Source: UBA10649 sp963755335 (GTDB lineage Bacteria > Actinomycetota > Actinomycetes > S36-B12). From it: DNA of 64,000 nt. Below, in pieces: positions 1-10,867 of this stretch. The stretch lies in the NCBI GenBank assembly GCA_963755335.1, contig CAVWJW010000008.1:1178001-1242000 (forward strand). The letters run 5' to 3'. The notes beneath the pieces were generated by a model that was not told where the DNA came from, did no database searches, and saw nothing but the letters and a program-made list of their open reading frames with translations. The position numbers and the translations under genes are program-made. Every line of letters starts with the position of its first letter. Position 1 is the first letter of the stretch.

Positions 1-1016
1 TACCCCATCCGGATCGCTGTGGGTGATGAGCCCCGGTTCATCGACCTACGCGCCGTGTGCGTCGGCGAAAGGGTGAGTCTCACCTGGCGCGACGTCACGG
101 AGCGGCACCGCGCGTCGGGTCGCCCTGGCCGAGTCCGAGGAGCGGTACCGGCTCCTGGCCGAGAACGCTTCCGATGTCGTGCTGCGGACCCGCGGGAACA
201 TCATCGTCTGGGTGTCACCTGCGCTGACCGCACCTGGGCTGGACGCCGGGGGAGTGGATCGGCCATTCGGTGGAGGAGTTCGGGTGCCCGGCCGACCTCG
301 ACGCCTTCGTACCCGTAACCCACGGCTCCGCGAAGGGGTCCCCACTGGTCACGCGCGTCGTCCTCGGCGACACCGGCGGAACTGGCCACTGGGTCGAGCT
401 GCACTCGCAGCTGTACCGAGGCCAGGACGGTGTGATCGACGGCATGCTGTCGACCTTCCGCATCGTCGACGACGAGGTGGCGGTCGAGCGGGAGCTGGAG
501 CGGCGGGCCCGATTCGACGACCTCACGGGAGTCCTGAAGCGGGACGAGGCCCTCGACCTCCTGACGATCATCGGTCGCCGTCAACGCGATAACGGCGATG
601 TCAGCGGAGTGCTCTTCGTCGACATCGACGCGTTCAAGTCGGTTAACGACCGATGGGGGCATGCCGCGGGGGACGCGGTCCTTCGCGAGGTCACGGCTCG
701 CATCAAGCGGTCGGTGCGCGCGGTGGACGAGGTGGCCCGTCTCGGCGGTGACGAGTTCGTCGTCGTGCTCTGCGGGATCCACGACATTGCCGAGGCCGAG
801 CAGGTGGCCGAGAAGATCCGGGTCAGCGCCGCCGATCCCATGCCCACGCCCAGCGGTCTGCGGTCCCTCACCGTCAGCATCGGTGTCACGGTGAGCCGAG
901 CGGTCGAGTCAGGCTCGGCCATGATCACCCGGGTGGACGTCGCGATGTACCAGGCGAAGAGGGGCGGCCGCAATCGCATCGCGACGGCGCCCGATGCCCT
1001 CGCTGCGCAACCCTGA
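1..1016 (+). CDS. PAS-GGDEF diguanylate cyclase, 5' truncated by the window, two frameshifts
   Basis: Predicted diguanylate cyclase making c-di-GMP from two GTP. The reading frame enters at base 1, and translation shows the end of one PAS-like repeat (...DVTERHRAS) and a second PAS domain (ERYRLLAENASDVV...). A C-terminal GGDEF domain follows, with an intact GGDEF signature at residues 159-163 counted from base 270. An RxxD inhibitory site (RAVD) lies exactly five residues before GGDEF, so product inhibition is likely. No EAL domain follows. As written the gene is broken twice. An extra base near 117-121 moves frame 1 to frame 2, and another near 230-234 moves frame 2 to frame 3; removing them restores a continuous PAS domain. 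The stop is at 1014-1016. I infer sequence error rather than decay. N-terminal sensory domains lie outside the window. Confidence 0.85.
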
Positions 1017-1041
1017 CCCTCACGAGCGCCGACCCTGGACC

Positions 1042-1047
1042 TAGCCT
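1042..1047 (+). promoter_or_regulatory. -10 element TAGCCT of a leaderless promoter
   Basis: TAGCCT followed by exactly six bases and then the GTG at 1054. With transcription starting about seven bases after the -10 hexamer, the mRNA would begin at the start codon. The same geometry recurs at many genes in this window. Confidence 0.5.
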
Positions 1048-1053
1048 TGCGCG

Positions 1054-1887
1054 GTGCCCGACCGCTACGGCTTCGACGTTCTCGCCGACGACCCCCATCC
1101 GCGCCCTCAGGTCCCCAGCGTGCCCGCGGAGCCTGGCTTGGTGGTCGAGTGCGCGACGTCGGGGTGGTGCGGGGCCGTGGTCGGCTGGGACAAGGGCGCG
1201 ACCGGATGGGCAGTGGTCCTCGAGGACCGGCTCGGGCAGCGCCGCCCCTTCTCCCTGCTGCCGGCCGCCTTCCTGCTCGACGGCCAGATCGTCACGCTGA
1301 CGCGACCGGCAGGTCCAACGGCCGCCGCACCGTCGCTTCGCACGGCGTCAGGCTCGGTGTCCGTCCCTGCCCAGCGCGCCCGGGTGGCCCGCGGGTCGCG
1401 GATCTGGGTCGAGGGCACGCAGGACGCCGAGCTGGTCGAGAAGGTCTGGGGTGCGGACCTGCGCGATGAGGCGATCGTCGTGGAGCAGCTCGGCGGGATC
1501 GACGAACTGCTGGAGCGGCTTGAGGAGTTCGGCCCCGATTCGTCGCACCGGGTAGGGGTCCTCGTCGACCACCTGGTCCCGGGGTCCAAGGAGACGCGCA
1601 TCGCCGACGCCGTGACGGCCGCCTTCGGAGGCGATGTCCTGGTGCTGGGTCATCCCTACGTCGACGTGTGGCAGGCGGTGCGCCCAGAGGTGGTGGGCAT
1701 CCGGGACTGGCCCACGGTCCCCAAGGGGCAGCCGTGGAAGGAGGGCGTCTGCGAGGCGCTCGGGTGGCCGGACGACACCCGGCAGGCGTGGCGCCGGATC
1801 GTGGGCGCGGTGACGCGGTACACCGATCTCGAGACGTCGATCATCGCGCGCGTCGAGGAGCTCATCGACTTCGTCACTGCTCCCTGA
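1054..1887 (+). CDS. DUF3097 family protein
   Basis: Conserved actinobacterial protein of 277 residues, about the family's usual length; I recognise it as DUF3097 but its function is unknown. Visible features are a basic and hydrophobic N-terminal part (SGWCGAVVGWDKGATGW...) and a segment resembling nucleic-acid-binding Toprim-like folds (SRIWVEGTQDAELVEKVWG and VGVLVDHLVPGSKE). The C-terminal half is tryptophan-rich (RDWPTVPKGQPWKEGV). There is no signal peptide or membrane segment. The GTG start at 1054 sits six bases after a TAGCCT -10 box, consistent with a leaderless transcript. The gene stands alone, between the GGDEF gene and a convergent ABC transporter operon. Confidence 0.8.
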   Translation: MPDRYGFDVLADDPHPRPQVPSVPAEPGLVVECATSGWCGAVVGWDKGATGWAVVLEDRLGQRRPFSLLPAAFLLDGQIVTLTRPAGPTAAAPSLRTASGSVSVPAQRARVARGSRIWVEGTQDAELVEKVWGADLRDEAIVVEQLGGIDELLERLEEFGPDSSHRVGVLVDHLVPGSKETRIADAVTAAFGGDVLVLGHPYVDVWQAVRPEVVGIRDWPTVPKGQPWKEGVCEALGWPDDTRQAWRRIVGAVTRYTDLETSIIARVEELIDFVTAP

Positions 1888-1911
1888 GCCCCCACGCCTG
1901 ACGCAGCATGC

Positions 1912-1960
1912 AGCAGTGGCGGGCCCGGAGCGTCGTGCATGCTCCACGCCCGCCACTGCT
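1912..1960. terminator. Bidirectional terminator-like hairpin between convergent genes
   Basis: Perfect 13-bp inverted repeat: arm 1912-1924 (AGCAGTGGCGGGC) pairs with 1948-1960. The 23-base loop itself holds a GGAGC/GCTCC pair (1927-1931, 1941-1945). It lies between the stop of the DUF3097 gene and the stop of the convergent substrate-binding protein gene. There is no long T-run on either side. Confidence 0.7.
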
Positions 1961-1967
1961 GTTGGTG

Positions 1968-3227
1968 CTAGTTGCCGCCCTCGTTTAGGGTGACATCGAC
2001 AGGCGCGAACGCGTCACCGGTCGTGTTGAGCCCCGCGGCGGTGAGTGCCTCGTTGGCTGCCTTGGCGTACTTGTCCGTGAACGCCTCTGCGTCCGGCTCT
2101 TTCGTGATGACCGTCGAACCCTCGAGGTTCTTGGTGTTCATCGCGATCGTCACGGTCTGGGTGTACTTGGCCGGGTCGATGACGCCGACGCCGAGCGGCG
2201 ACGGCCAGATCAGCTTGTTGATCTCGTTCATCATCCACAGCTGGTGGCTGGCGCCGAGCTTGGAGCCGTTCTTCGTCACGATGTCAGCGCACTCCTGCGC
2301 GTTGTCTCGGCAGTAGATCCAGCCCTGCAGCGATGCCTGGACGAACTTCTGGGTGAGGTCCTGGTAGGCGGTGTCGCTGGTGAGCTTGTCTTGATTGGCC
2401 CAGATCGCGTCCTGGAGCATTCCGACGCCCTCAGCCTCGTAGCTGACCGCGTTGAAGTCCGACGGCTGGTAGAGCTTGCCGGTGGCCGGGTTCTTGGTCT
2501 CGAGCAGCTGCGCGTACTCGTTGTAGGTCATGGCCTCGGCAGCGTCGATCTCCTTGCTCAGCAGGCCCTTCATGTCGAACTGCTGCTGCACGAGCTCGAC
2601 GTCGGCCGCCGGGTCGAGGCCGGCCTTCGTGATCGCCGCGAAGACCTCGAACTCGTTGCCGAAGCCCCAGTTGCCGATCTTCTTGCCCTTGAAGTCCGCG
2701 GCCGACTTGATGTTCGAGTCAGCCCACGAGACCTGCAGCGTGCCCGACTTCTGGAACACCTGGGCGACGTTGGTGATGAGTGCACCCTGCTCGCGCGAGG
2801 CAAGGGCCTTGGGCACCCACGCGATCGCGAAGTCCGCACCGCCCTGGGCGAGGACCGTCTGGGGGACGATGTCGACGCCACCCTCGAGGATGGTCACGTC
2901 GAGGCACTGGTCCTTGTAGAAGCCCTTGTCCTTCGCGGCGTAGTAGCCCGCGAACTGAGCCTGGGCGAACCATTGCAGCTGCAACTTCACCGGAGTGGGC
3001 GTCGTGCACGCGGCTGCGGCTGACGATGCCGGGGCTGCGGATGCTGCCGCCGACGACGCCGCTGTTGACGCTGCCGCCGACGAGGCCGGGGCCGCGGACG
3101 ATGCTGCCGCTGCGGCAGACGTGGACTCGGACGAACTGGTGCTGCTGCCGCAAGCGGCCAGCGTGAGTGCACCGACGACGGCGACGCCCGTGAGGGCGGC
3201 CCATCGACTGCGTGCGATCTGTCGCAT
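1968..3227 (-). CDS. NMT1/THI5-like ABC transporter substrate-binding lipoprotein
   Basis: Extracytoplasmic ligand-binding protein of 419 residues, family SsuA/THI5/NMT1, which bind pyrimidines, thiamine precursors or sulfonates. The ATG at 3227 is chosen because AGGAGGA lies just upstream. The N terminus is a lipoprotein signal with lipobox LAAC (Cys26), followed by about 50 residues of low-complexity Ser/Ala linker. The mature domain begins near VKLQLQWFAQAQFAGYY, typical of THI5-like binding proteins. It is the last gene of the operon starting at 10711 and follows permease, ATPase and permease genes. Linkage to dihydropyrimidinase and beta-ureidopropionase makes uracil, thymine, their dihydro forms or a hydantoin the likely ligand; that is inference. 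Confidence 0.88.
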   Translation of the reverse strand: MRQIARSRWAALTGVAVVGALTLAACGSSTSSSESTSAAAAASSAAPASSAAASTAASSAAASAAPASSAAAACTTPTPVKLQLQWFAQAQFAGYYAAKDKGFYKDQCLDVTILEGGVDIVPQTVLAQGGADFAIAWVPKALASREQGALITNVAQVFQKSGTLQVSWADSNIKSAADFKGKKIGNWGFGNEFEVFAAITKAGLDPAADVELVQQQFDMKGLLSKEIDAAEAMTYNEYAQLLETKNPATGKLYQPSDFNAVSYEAEGVGMLQDAIWANQDKLTSDTAYQDLTQKFVQASLQGWIYCRDNAQECADIVTKNGSKLGASHQLWMMNEINKLIWPSPLGVGVIDPAKYTQTVTIAMNTKNLEGSTVITKEPDAEAFTDKYAKAANEALTAAGLNTTGDAFAPVDVTLNEGGN

Positions 3228-3249
3228 TCTTCCTCCTATGTGATGGTTG

Positions 3250-4020
3250 TCAGGCCGACCGTGCTCGACCCGTCCAGGGTGCCGCCCACCGCTCAACGGC
3301 CAGGACTGCGAGGTAGAACAGCAGTCCGACGATGATCGATGCGACGACGTATGCCCACGCTCGGCCGTAGGCAGTATTGGCAGCCGAAGATGCGATGCGG
3401 CTGCCAAGTCCGAGTTGTGGTCCGCCGAAGTACTCCGAGACGAGGGCGGCGATGACGGCCAGCGGGGCCGCGATCTTCATGGCGGTGAAGAAGAAGGGAA
3501 TGGCGTTCGGGATTCGCAGCAGGCGAAGCACCGTGCGCGGCTGGGCGTTCATCGAGCGCATCAGCTCGAGCTGGACGGGCTGCACCTGCACCAGGCCGCG
3601 TGTGACGTTCACGAAGACGGGGAAGAACACGATGATCATCGTGACGAGAACCCGCGGCGTCCGGCTGGTGATGTTGAACATGTTGTTCAGGATCGGCGTG
3701 AGGGCGACGATGGGCACGGCCGCGAGTCCGGCGGCCAGCGGCGTGAAGAGATGGTTCACGACGATGAAGCGCTGCGCGAGCAGGGCCAGGGCCAGACCGA
3801 GGAGCGTTCCGAAGAAGAGTCCGAGCAGCGCGGTGGTGGCCGTGTACACGGACGTCGAGAGCATCAGCCCGAGGCTGCCGAAGAAGTTGGAGAAGATCAG
3901 GCTCGGTGCGGGAAGAAGGTACGGCTTGATGTCCTTGAGGACGACGAACAGCTGCCAGACGCCGAGGAAGATGACCGCGATCAGGATCGGCGGCCAGACT
4001 GCACGGAGTCGGTTGCTCAT
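3250..4020 (-). CDS. ABC transporter permease (SsuC/TauC type), second copy
   Basis: Inner-membrane permease of 256 residues with about six hydrophobic segments and the binding-protein-dependent transport fold. The EAA-like coupling loop appears as LELMRSMNAQPRTVLRLLRIP. Its start codon directly abuts the stop of the ATPase gene (ATG at 4018-4020, stop at 4021-4023), indicating translational coupling. With the permease at 4842-5777 it probably forms a heterodimeric channel for the NMT1/THI5-like binding protein. It is a bit shorter than its partner, lacking that protein's roughly 35-residue basic N-terminal tail. Confidence 0.88.
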   Translation of the reverse strand: MSNRLRAVWPPILIAVIFLGVWQLFVVLKDIKPYLLPAPSLIFSNFFGSLGLMLSTSVYTATTALLGLFFGTLLGLALALLAQRFIVVNHLFTPLAAGLAAVPIVALTPILNNMFNITSRTPRVLVTMIIVFFPVFVNVTRGLVQVQPVQLELMRSMNAQPRTVLRLLRIPNAIPFFFTAMKIAAPLAVIAALVSEYFGGPQLGLGSRIASSAANTAYGRAWAYVVASIIVGLLFYLAVLAVERWAAPWTGRARSA

Positions 4021-4845
4021 CTAGACCTCGCCCACCCGCGCGCGTACTCCGCTGCCCGACGAGCGGCCGCGCAAGGCCTCGCGCACCGCCGTGACGCCGG
4101 CGAAGAACACCTCTGCCTCGCGCGTGTCCTCGTTGCGCTCGCCGAGGCTGATCGGCACGACGTCCGTGATCCGGCCCGGTCGCGGTGACATGACCACGAC
4201 ACGATCCGAAAGATAGACGGCCTCCGGGATCGAGTGCGTGACGAAGATGATGCTCTTGCCGGTCTCCTTGCGGATTCGCAGCAGCTCGTTCTGCATCCGC
4301 TCGCGCGTCATCTCGTCCAGGGCACCGAATGGCTCGTCCATGAGCAGCAGCGGCGGATCGACGGCGAGGGAACGAGCGATGGCGACGCGCTGCTGCATGC
4401 CACCGGAGAGCTCCCATGGCCGGTGGTCGGCGAAGTCGGCGAGCTGCACCATCTCGAGCAGCTCCATGGCCCGCGCGGAACGCTTGGACTTGTCCCAGCC
4501 CTGCAGCTCGAGGGGCAGCTCGACGTTGCGGCGCACCGTCCGCCAGTCGAAGAGGGCCGCCTGCTGGAACGCCATGCCGTACTTCTGCTTCTGCCGGGCC
4601 TCGGCGGCACTGAGCCCCGCGACCTTGATGTCGCCGCGGGTCGCATGCGTGAGGTCCGCGATGCACCGCAGGAGTGTGCTCTTGCCGCAGCCGGAGGGCC
4701 CGATCAGCGAGATGAACTCGCCCTCGGCCACATCGACGCTGACGTCCTCGAGCGCAGTGACCTCATTCGCCAGTCCCTCGTTGAAGATCTTCCAGACACC
4801 CGTCGCCTGGACGGCCGGGTGGCTGGTCGGTGCGGCTGCGGTCAT
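4021..4845 (-). CDS. ABC transporter ATP-binding protein (SsuB/TauB type)
   Basis: Cytoplasmic ATPase of 274 residues powering the importer. Walker A is GPSGCGKST (about residues 49-57), the signature is LSGGMQQR, Walker B is LLLMDEPFGALD, and the switch His lies in VTHSIPEA. These match nitrate/sulfonate/taurine-type importers. The ATG at 4845 overlaps the TGA of the upstream permease by four bases (ATGA), so the genes are co-translated. The C-terminal extension (REALRGRSSGSGV...) shows no recognisable domain. Confidence 0.92.
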   Translation of the reverse strand: MTAAAPTSHPAVQATGVWKIFNEGLANEVTALEDVSVDVAEGEFISLIGPSGCGKSTLLRCIADLTHATRGDIKVAGLSAAEARQKQKYGMAFQQAALFDWRTVRRNVELPLELQGWDKSKRSARAMELLEMVQLADFADHRPWELSGGMQQRVAIARSLAVDPPLLLMDEPFGALDEMTRERMQNELLRIRKETGKSIIFVTHSIPEAVYLSDRVVVMSPRPGRITDVVPISLGERNEDTREAEVFFAGVTAVREALRGRSSGSGVRARVGEV

Positions 4846-5777
4846 GCCTGGCCTTCCTTCGGGAGGTTGCGGGTGAGGTACACGTCCAGCAGCGTCACCA
4901 GGCCCGCGGCCAGCAGGCCGAGGACGATCGCGCCGAACACGGCGACGTAGACCTTCGCCGGCTGGCTGGTCGCCTCGCGGGCGTACTCGACGATCAGTCG
5001 ACCGATGCCACCGCGCACGCCTGTCGAGATCTCGGCCACGACGGTGCCCACGACTGCAGCAGCCGCGGACACCTTCATCGCAGGAATGAGGTAGGGGATC
5101 GACGCCGGGAAGCGCAGCTGCCACAGAGTCTGGCGCGGAGTGGCGGCGTAGGAGCGCATCAGCTCCAGGGCGGTGGCGGTCGGTGCCTTCAGTCCGCGCA
5201 GTGCACCGACGCTGAGCGGGAAGAAGGCAAGGTATGCGGCGATGAACATGACCGACTGCGTGGTGCCCCACTGAAAGGAGCCGATCGAGATCCGGTTGCC
5301 CAGCCCGGTGATGAGAGGCGCCAGGGCGATCAGGGGGACGGTCTGCGAGGCGATGACGAAGGGCAGGAGGCCGCGTTCCATGAAGGCGAACCGCTGCATG
5401 ACGATGGCCAGCAGCAGGCCGATACTGACGCCGATGACGAAGCCGCCCATCGCCACGAGCAGGGAGTACAGCGTGGCGGAGACCACCGCCTGGAAGACCG
5501 TGGTGTCGGAGCCGCGCACCTCGGGCTGCGAGAAGCCCTGGAACATCGTCCATACATGCGGCATTGCCGAGTCGCTGGTGTCGAAGGGCAGGGAGATGAC
5601 ACTTCCGAGCCACTTCACGAGCTCCCACATCACGATGGTGAGGAGGACGCCGCCCAGCGCCCACAGGAAGGAGACGAAGCCGCGACGCACGCGTCGCGCC
5701 ACGTTGCTGCTGCGAGCAGGCCGCCTGCCCGCCGCTTGAACGTCGGCACTCACCGCCACCTGCGAAGACTGGCTCAC
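4842..5777 (-). CDS. ABC transporter permease (SsuC/TauC type), first copy
   Basis: Membrane permease of 311 residues. A basic N-terminal stretch of about 35 residues (ADVQAAGRRPARSSNVARRV) is followed by about six transmembrane segments and a coupling loop LELMRSYAATPRQTLWQLRFP. It is paralogous to the permease at 3250-4020. It sits between the LLM oxidoreductase and the ATPase genes in the minus-strand pyrimidine operon and overlaps the ATPase start by four bases. The ligand is inferred only from context. Confidence 0.88.
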   Translation of the reverse strand: MSQSSQVAVSADVQAAGRRPARSSNVARRVRRGFVSFLWALGGVLLTIVMWELVKWLGSVISLPFDTSDSAMPHVWTMFQGFSQPEVRGSDTTVFQAVVSATLYSLLVAMGGFVIGVSIGLLLAIVMQRFAFMERGLLPFVIASQTVPLIALAPLITGLGNRISIGSFQWGTTQSVMFIAAYLAFFPLSVGALRGLKAPTATALELMRSYAATPRQTLWQLRFPASIPYLIPAMKVSAAAAVVGTVVAEISTGVRGGIGRLIVEYAREATSQPAKVYVAVFGAIVLGLLAAGLVTLLDVYLTRNLPKEGQA

Positions 5778-5816
5778 GAAGGTTTCGCTCCCGTTAATTC
5801 GATGAATCGCGTCGGT

Positions 5817-6847
5817 TCAGGTCCGGGCCTTCAGGTGCTCGTGCACTGCAGGGATGATCTTCTCGCCGTACTCCGCCAGCGTGTGGTCCTTGTCGTCGTG
5901 CTGCAGGTACACGGCGAACTGGTTGACCCCGAGCGCCTTCAGCTCCTCGAGCCGGCGGATGTGCTCCTCGACCGGCCCGATGATGCAGAACCGGTCGACG
6001 ATCTCGTCGGGAACGAAGTCGGTGTGGGTGTTGCCCGCCTGACCATGCTCGTTGTAGTCGTAGCCCTGACGGTTCTTGATGTAGTCGGTGAGGGCCTGGG
6101 GCACGGCGCCGCCGTTCTCGCCGTAGCGGGCGACGATGTCGGCGACGTGGTTGCCGACCATGCCGCCGAACCACCGCAACTGGTCGCGTGCGTGCGCGTG
6201 CGCCTCGGGGATCCGTCGGTGACGTAGGCGGGAGCGGCCACGCACACATAGACATCGTCGGGATTGCGGCCCGCCGTGACAGCGGCGTCCTTGACTGCCT
6301 TGATCGTCCACTCGGCGATCGACGAGTCGGCGAGCTGCAGGATGAAGCCATCACCGACCTCGCCGGCGAGCGCGAGCACCTTGGGCCCGTAGGCGGCGAC
6401 CCAGACATCCGAGCGGCTGCGACCGGCCCATGGCAGGCGGATGTGGTTGCCCTTGTACTCGATGGACTCGCCGTTGACGAGTCCCTTCAGGTCGACGACG
6501 GCGCTCCGCAGCTCGGCAACCGTGACGGGCTTGCCGTTGGTGACGCGGACCGCCGAGTCGCCGCGGCCGATGCCGATGACGGTGCGGTTGCCGTACATCT
6601 CGTTCAGCGTGGCAAAGACGGACGCCGTTACGGTGACATCGCGTGTCGCCGGATTGGTGACCATGGGACCCACGATGACGTTGCGCGTCTCGTCGAGGAT
6701 CTTGCTGTAGATCACGTAGGGCTCCTCCCACAGGATGTGGGAGTCGAAGGTCCACACGTACGAGAAGCCATAGGTCTCGGCCCGCTTGGCGAGGTCCACC
6801 ACACGGGCTGCCGGGGGAGTGCACTGAAGGACGACGCCGATGTCCAT
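5817..6847 (-). CDS. LLM-class flavin/F420-dependent oxidoreductase, frameshifted
   Basis: Luciferase-like monooxygenase fold (bacterial TIM barrel using FMN or F420), about 343 residues after repair. The start is the ATG at 6847 (MDIGVVLQCTPPAARVVDLA). Family hallmarks include YVWTFDSHILWEEPY and IGIGRGDSAVRV, then CIIGPVEEHIRRLEEL near the C terminus. I recognise it as the subgroup found beside dihydropyrimidinases (CPS_4043-like, annotated as F420-dependent), but the reaction is not established. It could catalyse the reductive or another ring-modifying step on the pyrimidine; RutA, the uracil-ring-opening enzyme, is also an LLM protein. As written the frame breaks at a G-run at 6207-6210, where one base is missing: the minus strand needs five Cs before GAG but shows four. 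Adding one base restores SPEAHAHARDQLRWFGGM. Confidence 0.85.
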
Positions 6848-6875
6848 CGAAGGCCTTTCGCTCGGAGTGGGCGGG

Positions 6876-8364
<1,489 letters not shown>

Positions 8365-8431
8365 GTGCTGCTCCTTGTTCAGAATGGGCGGCGCCCCGGG
8401 CTCGGTGCGTCCGGGCCCGGGGCTGCCGATG

Positions 8432-9850
8432 TCAGATCAGGTACTGCGAGAGGCCACGGCGCAGGAACTGCCCGTCGCCCTTGGTCCCTACGTAGGCGTC
8501 GTCGTCGATGACGACCTTGCCGCGGGAGAGAACCGTGTCGACGTGGCCGTCGATGACGAAGCCCTCCCATGCGGAGTGGTCCATGTTCATGTGGTGCGTC
8601 TTGTGGAAGCCGATCTCCGTGCGTCCGTTCGGGTCGTAGACGACGATGTCGGCGTCGAACCCAGGCGCGATCGCGCCCTTGCGGCCGTACAGCCCGAACA
8701 TGCGGGCCGGCGTGGTGGAGCACAGCTCGACCCAGCGCTCGACGCTGATCCGGCCGTCGACGACACCCTGGAAGATGAGGTCCATCCGGTGCTCGACCGA
8801 GCCGATGCCGTTGGGAATCTTCGAGAAGTCGCCGAGGCCCATCTCCTTCTGCTCCTTGAAGCAGAACGGGCAGTGGTCGGTGCTGATGACCGAGAGGTCG
8901 TTGGTGCGCAGGTAGCGCCACAGCTCGTCCTGGTGCTGCTCGGCCTTCGACCGCAGGGGAGTCGAGCAGACCCACTTGGCCCCCTCGAAGCCCGGCTGGG
9001 AAAGCTGGTCCTCCAAGGACAGGTAGAGGTACTGCGGACAGGTCTCGCCGAACACGTTCCAGCCCTCGTCCTTGTTGGCCTGGAGGACGTGAACCGCCTG
9101 CTTGGCCGACATGTGGACGACATAGAGCGGGGCGCCGGTCAGGCGGGCCAGCATGATCGCGCGGTTGGTCGCCTCCGCCTCGGTCTCCCACGGACGCGTC
9201 AGCGAGTGGTACTTCGGGTCCGTCTTGCCCTCGGCGAGCGCCTGGGCGACCAGCACGTCGATGGCGCTGCCGTTCTCCGCGTGCATCATGATCATCGAGC
9301 CGTTGCTGCTCGCCTGCTGCATGGCCTGAAGGATCTGGCCGTCGGAGCTGAGGAACACGCCCGGGTAGGCCATGAACAGCTTGAAGGTGGTCACGCCCTC
9401 GTCGACGAGCTCGTCCATCGCCTTGAGCGACTCGCTGTCGACTCCGCCGACGACCTGGTGGAAGCCGTAGTCGATCGCGCAGTTGCCTGCGGCCTTGGCG
9501 TGCCAGGCGGCCAGGCAGTCCTGCACCCGCTCGCCCTGCTTCTGCACGGCGAAGTCGATGATCGTCGTGGTGCCGCCCCAGGCGGCCGCCCGCGTGCCGG
9601 TCTCGAAGGTGTCGGAGGCGACGGTGCCGCCGAACGGCATCTCCATGTGGGTGTGGCCGTCGATGCCGCCGGGCACGACGTACTTGCCGGTGGCATCGAT
9701 GACCCGCTCGGCGGTGGCCGCCAAGTCGACGCCGAGGGCGGTGGAGCCGGGCGCGAGGACCGCGGCGATCGTCTCGCCGTCGACGAGGACATCGGCACGT
9801 GCGCTGCCCTGGGCGGTGACGACGGTTCCGTTCGTGATGAGGATGGTCAT
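8432..9850 (-). CDS. hydA: Dihydropyrimidinase (D-hydantoinase)
   Basis: Cyclic amidohydrolase of 472 residues opening dihydrouracil or dihydrothymine (or hydantoins) to N-carbamoyl-beta-amino acids. The zinc ligands appear as GHTHME (His66, His68), the carboxylated lysine as FKLFMAYPG (Lys157), then MMHAENG, VVHMSAKQAV and STDHCPF. All catalytic positions I can check are intact. It follows the beta-ureidopropionase gene by 24 bases, and the CoA-acylating dehydrogenase comes next, so three of the four steps from dihydropyrimidine to acyl-CoA are contiguous. Allantoinase is less likely given the neighbours. Confidence 0.92.
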   Translation of the reverse strand: MTILITNGTVVTAQGSARADVLVDGETIAAVLAPGSTALGVDLAATAERVIDATGKYVVPGGIDGHTHMEMPFGGTVASDTFETGTRAAAWGGTTTIIDFAVQKQGERVQDCLAAWHAKAAGNCAIDYGFHQVVGGVDSESLKAMDELVDEGVTTFKLFMAYPGVFLSSDGQILQAMQQASSNGSMIMMHAENGSAIDVLVAQALAEGKTDPKYHSLTRPWETEAEATNRAIMLARLTGAPLYVVHMSAKQAVHVLQANKDEGWNVFGETCPQYLYLSLEDQLSQPGFEGAKWVCSTPLRSKAEQHQDELWRYLRTNDLSVISTDHCPFCFKEQKEMGLGDFSKIPNGIGSVEHRMDLIFQGVVDGRISVERWVELCSTTPARMFGLYGRKGAIAPGFDADIVVYDPNGRTEIGFHKTHHMNMDHSAWEGFVIDGHVDTVLSRGKVVIDDDAYVGTKGDGQFLRRGLSQYLI

Positions 9851-9874
9851 GTCGGGACTCCCTTCAGGGCGGGA

Positions 9875-10711
9875 CTACGGGCGGACGAGATCGTCGTAGG
9901 CGTCCGGGCGGCGGTCGCGGTAGAACTGCCAGCGGTTGCGGACCTCAGTCAGCAGGTCCATGTCGAGATCGCGGATGATCAGCTCAGGCTGGTACGGGTC
10001 GCCCTTGTCGCCGACGTAGTTGCCCTCCGGGTCGATGAAGTACGACTGCCCGTAGAAGTCGTCATCGCCGAGCGACTCGATGCCGACCCGGTTGATGGCG
10101 CCCACGTAGTACTCGTTCGCGACGGCGGCTGCCGGCTGCTCGATGCTCCACAGGTACTGCGAGAGCCCACGGGAGGTGGCCGACGGATTGAAGACGATCT
10201 GCGCGCCGTTGAGGCCCAGTGCCCGCCAGCCCTCGGGGAAGTGGCGGTCGTAGCAGATGTAGACGCCGATCTTGCCGACGGCGGTGTCGAAGACGGGGTA
10301 GCCGCCATTGCCGGGACGGAAGTAGAACTTCTCCCAGAAGCCCTTCACGTGGGGAATGTGCTGCTTGCGGTACTTGCCGAGGTACGTGCCGTCGGCGTCG
10401 ACGACGGCCGCGGTGTTGTAGAGGACGCCGGGCTGCTCCTGCTCGTACATCGGCAGGATCATCACGATGCCGAGCTCCTTGGCGATCGCCTGGAAGCGCT
10501 CGGTGGTCGGCCCGGGAATGGACTCCGCGTACTCGTAGTACTGCTTGTCCTGCACCTGGCAGAAGTAGGGCCCGTAGAACAGCTCCTGGAAGCAGATCAC
10601 CTGCGCACCTTGCGCTGCCGCGTCACGCGCGTACTGCTCGTGCGCGAGGATCATCGACTCCTTGTCACCGGTCCAGTTGGTCTGCACCAGGGCCGCGCGA
10701 ACGACAGTCAT
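9875..10711 (-). CDS. Beta-ureidopropionase / N-carbamoyl amidohydrolase (nitrilase family)
   Basis: Hydrolyses N-carbamoyl-beta-alanine to beta-alanine, CO2 and NH3. The protein has 278 residues and the nitrilase triad Glu43 (CFQELF), Lys116 (KYRKQHIP) and Cys153 (YICYDRHFPEGWR). The C-terminal motif DMDLLTEVRNRWQFYRDRRPDAY is typical of this branch. The ATG at 10711 has AAGGAGG upstream. It is the first gene of the minus-strand operon, so the promoter should lie at 10712-10867. N-carbamoylputrescine amidase is a close relative and cannot be fully excluded because a polyamine region is nearby, but the adjacent dihydropyrimidinase favours the pyrimidine route. Confidence 0.88.
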   Translation of the reverse strand: MTVVRAALVQTNWTGDKESMILAHEQYARDAAAQGAQVICFQELFYGPYFCQVQDKQYYEYAESIPGPTTERFQAIAKELGIVMILPMYEQEQPGVLYNTAAVVDADGTYLGKYRKQHIPHVKGFWEKFYFRPGNGGYPVFDTAVGKIGVYICYDRHFPEGWRALGLNGAQIVFNPSATSRGLSQYLWSIEQPAAAVANEYYVGAINRVGIESLGDDDFYGQSYFIDPEGNYVGDKGDPYQPELIIRDLDMDLLTEVRNRWQFYRDRRPDAYDDLVRP

Positions 10712-10782
10712 GCGTTCCTCCTTCTCGCCGCGGGCACGGGCTACCGGCGACGTGGTCGATTTTCTGTGATTCTCGACCTTAG

Positions 10783-10798
10783 ACACTTTCGAATGTGT
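10783..10798. promoter_or_regulatory. Candidate operator palindrome between the pyrimidine operon and the MocR regulator
   Basis: ACACTTTCGAATGTGT reads almost the same on both strands (14 of 16 positions). It lies mid-way in the 156-base divergent intergenic region. This is where a MocR/GntR regulator would be expected to bind to control itself and the operon. Confidence 0.45.
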
Positions 10799-10867
10799 TA
10801 CAACGGCGTTTCTACAAAAACTTCCTGAGGCCCGTCCGGGCCGTTCGGGACGTGTCAGGAGGGCCTC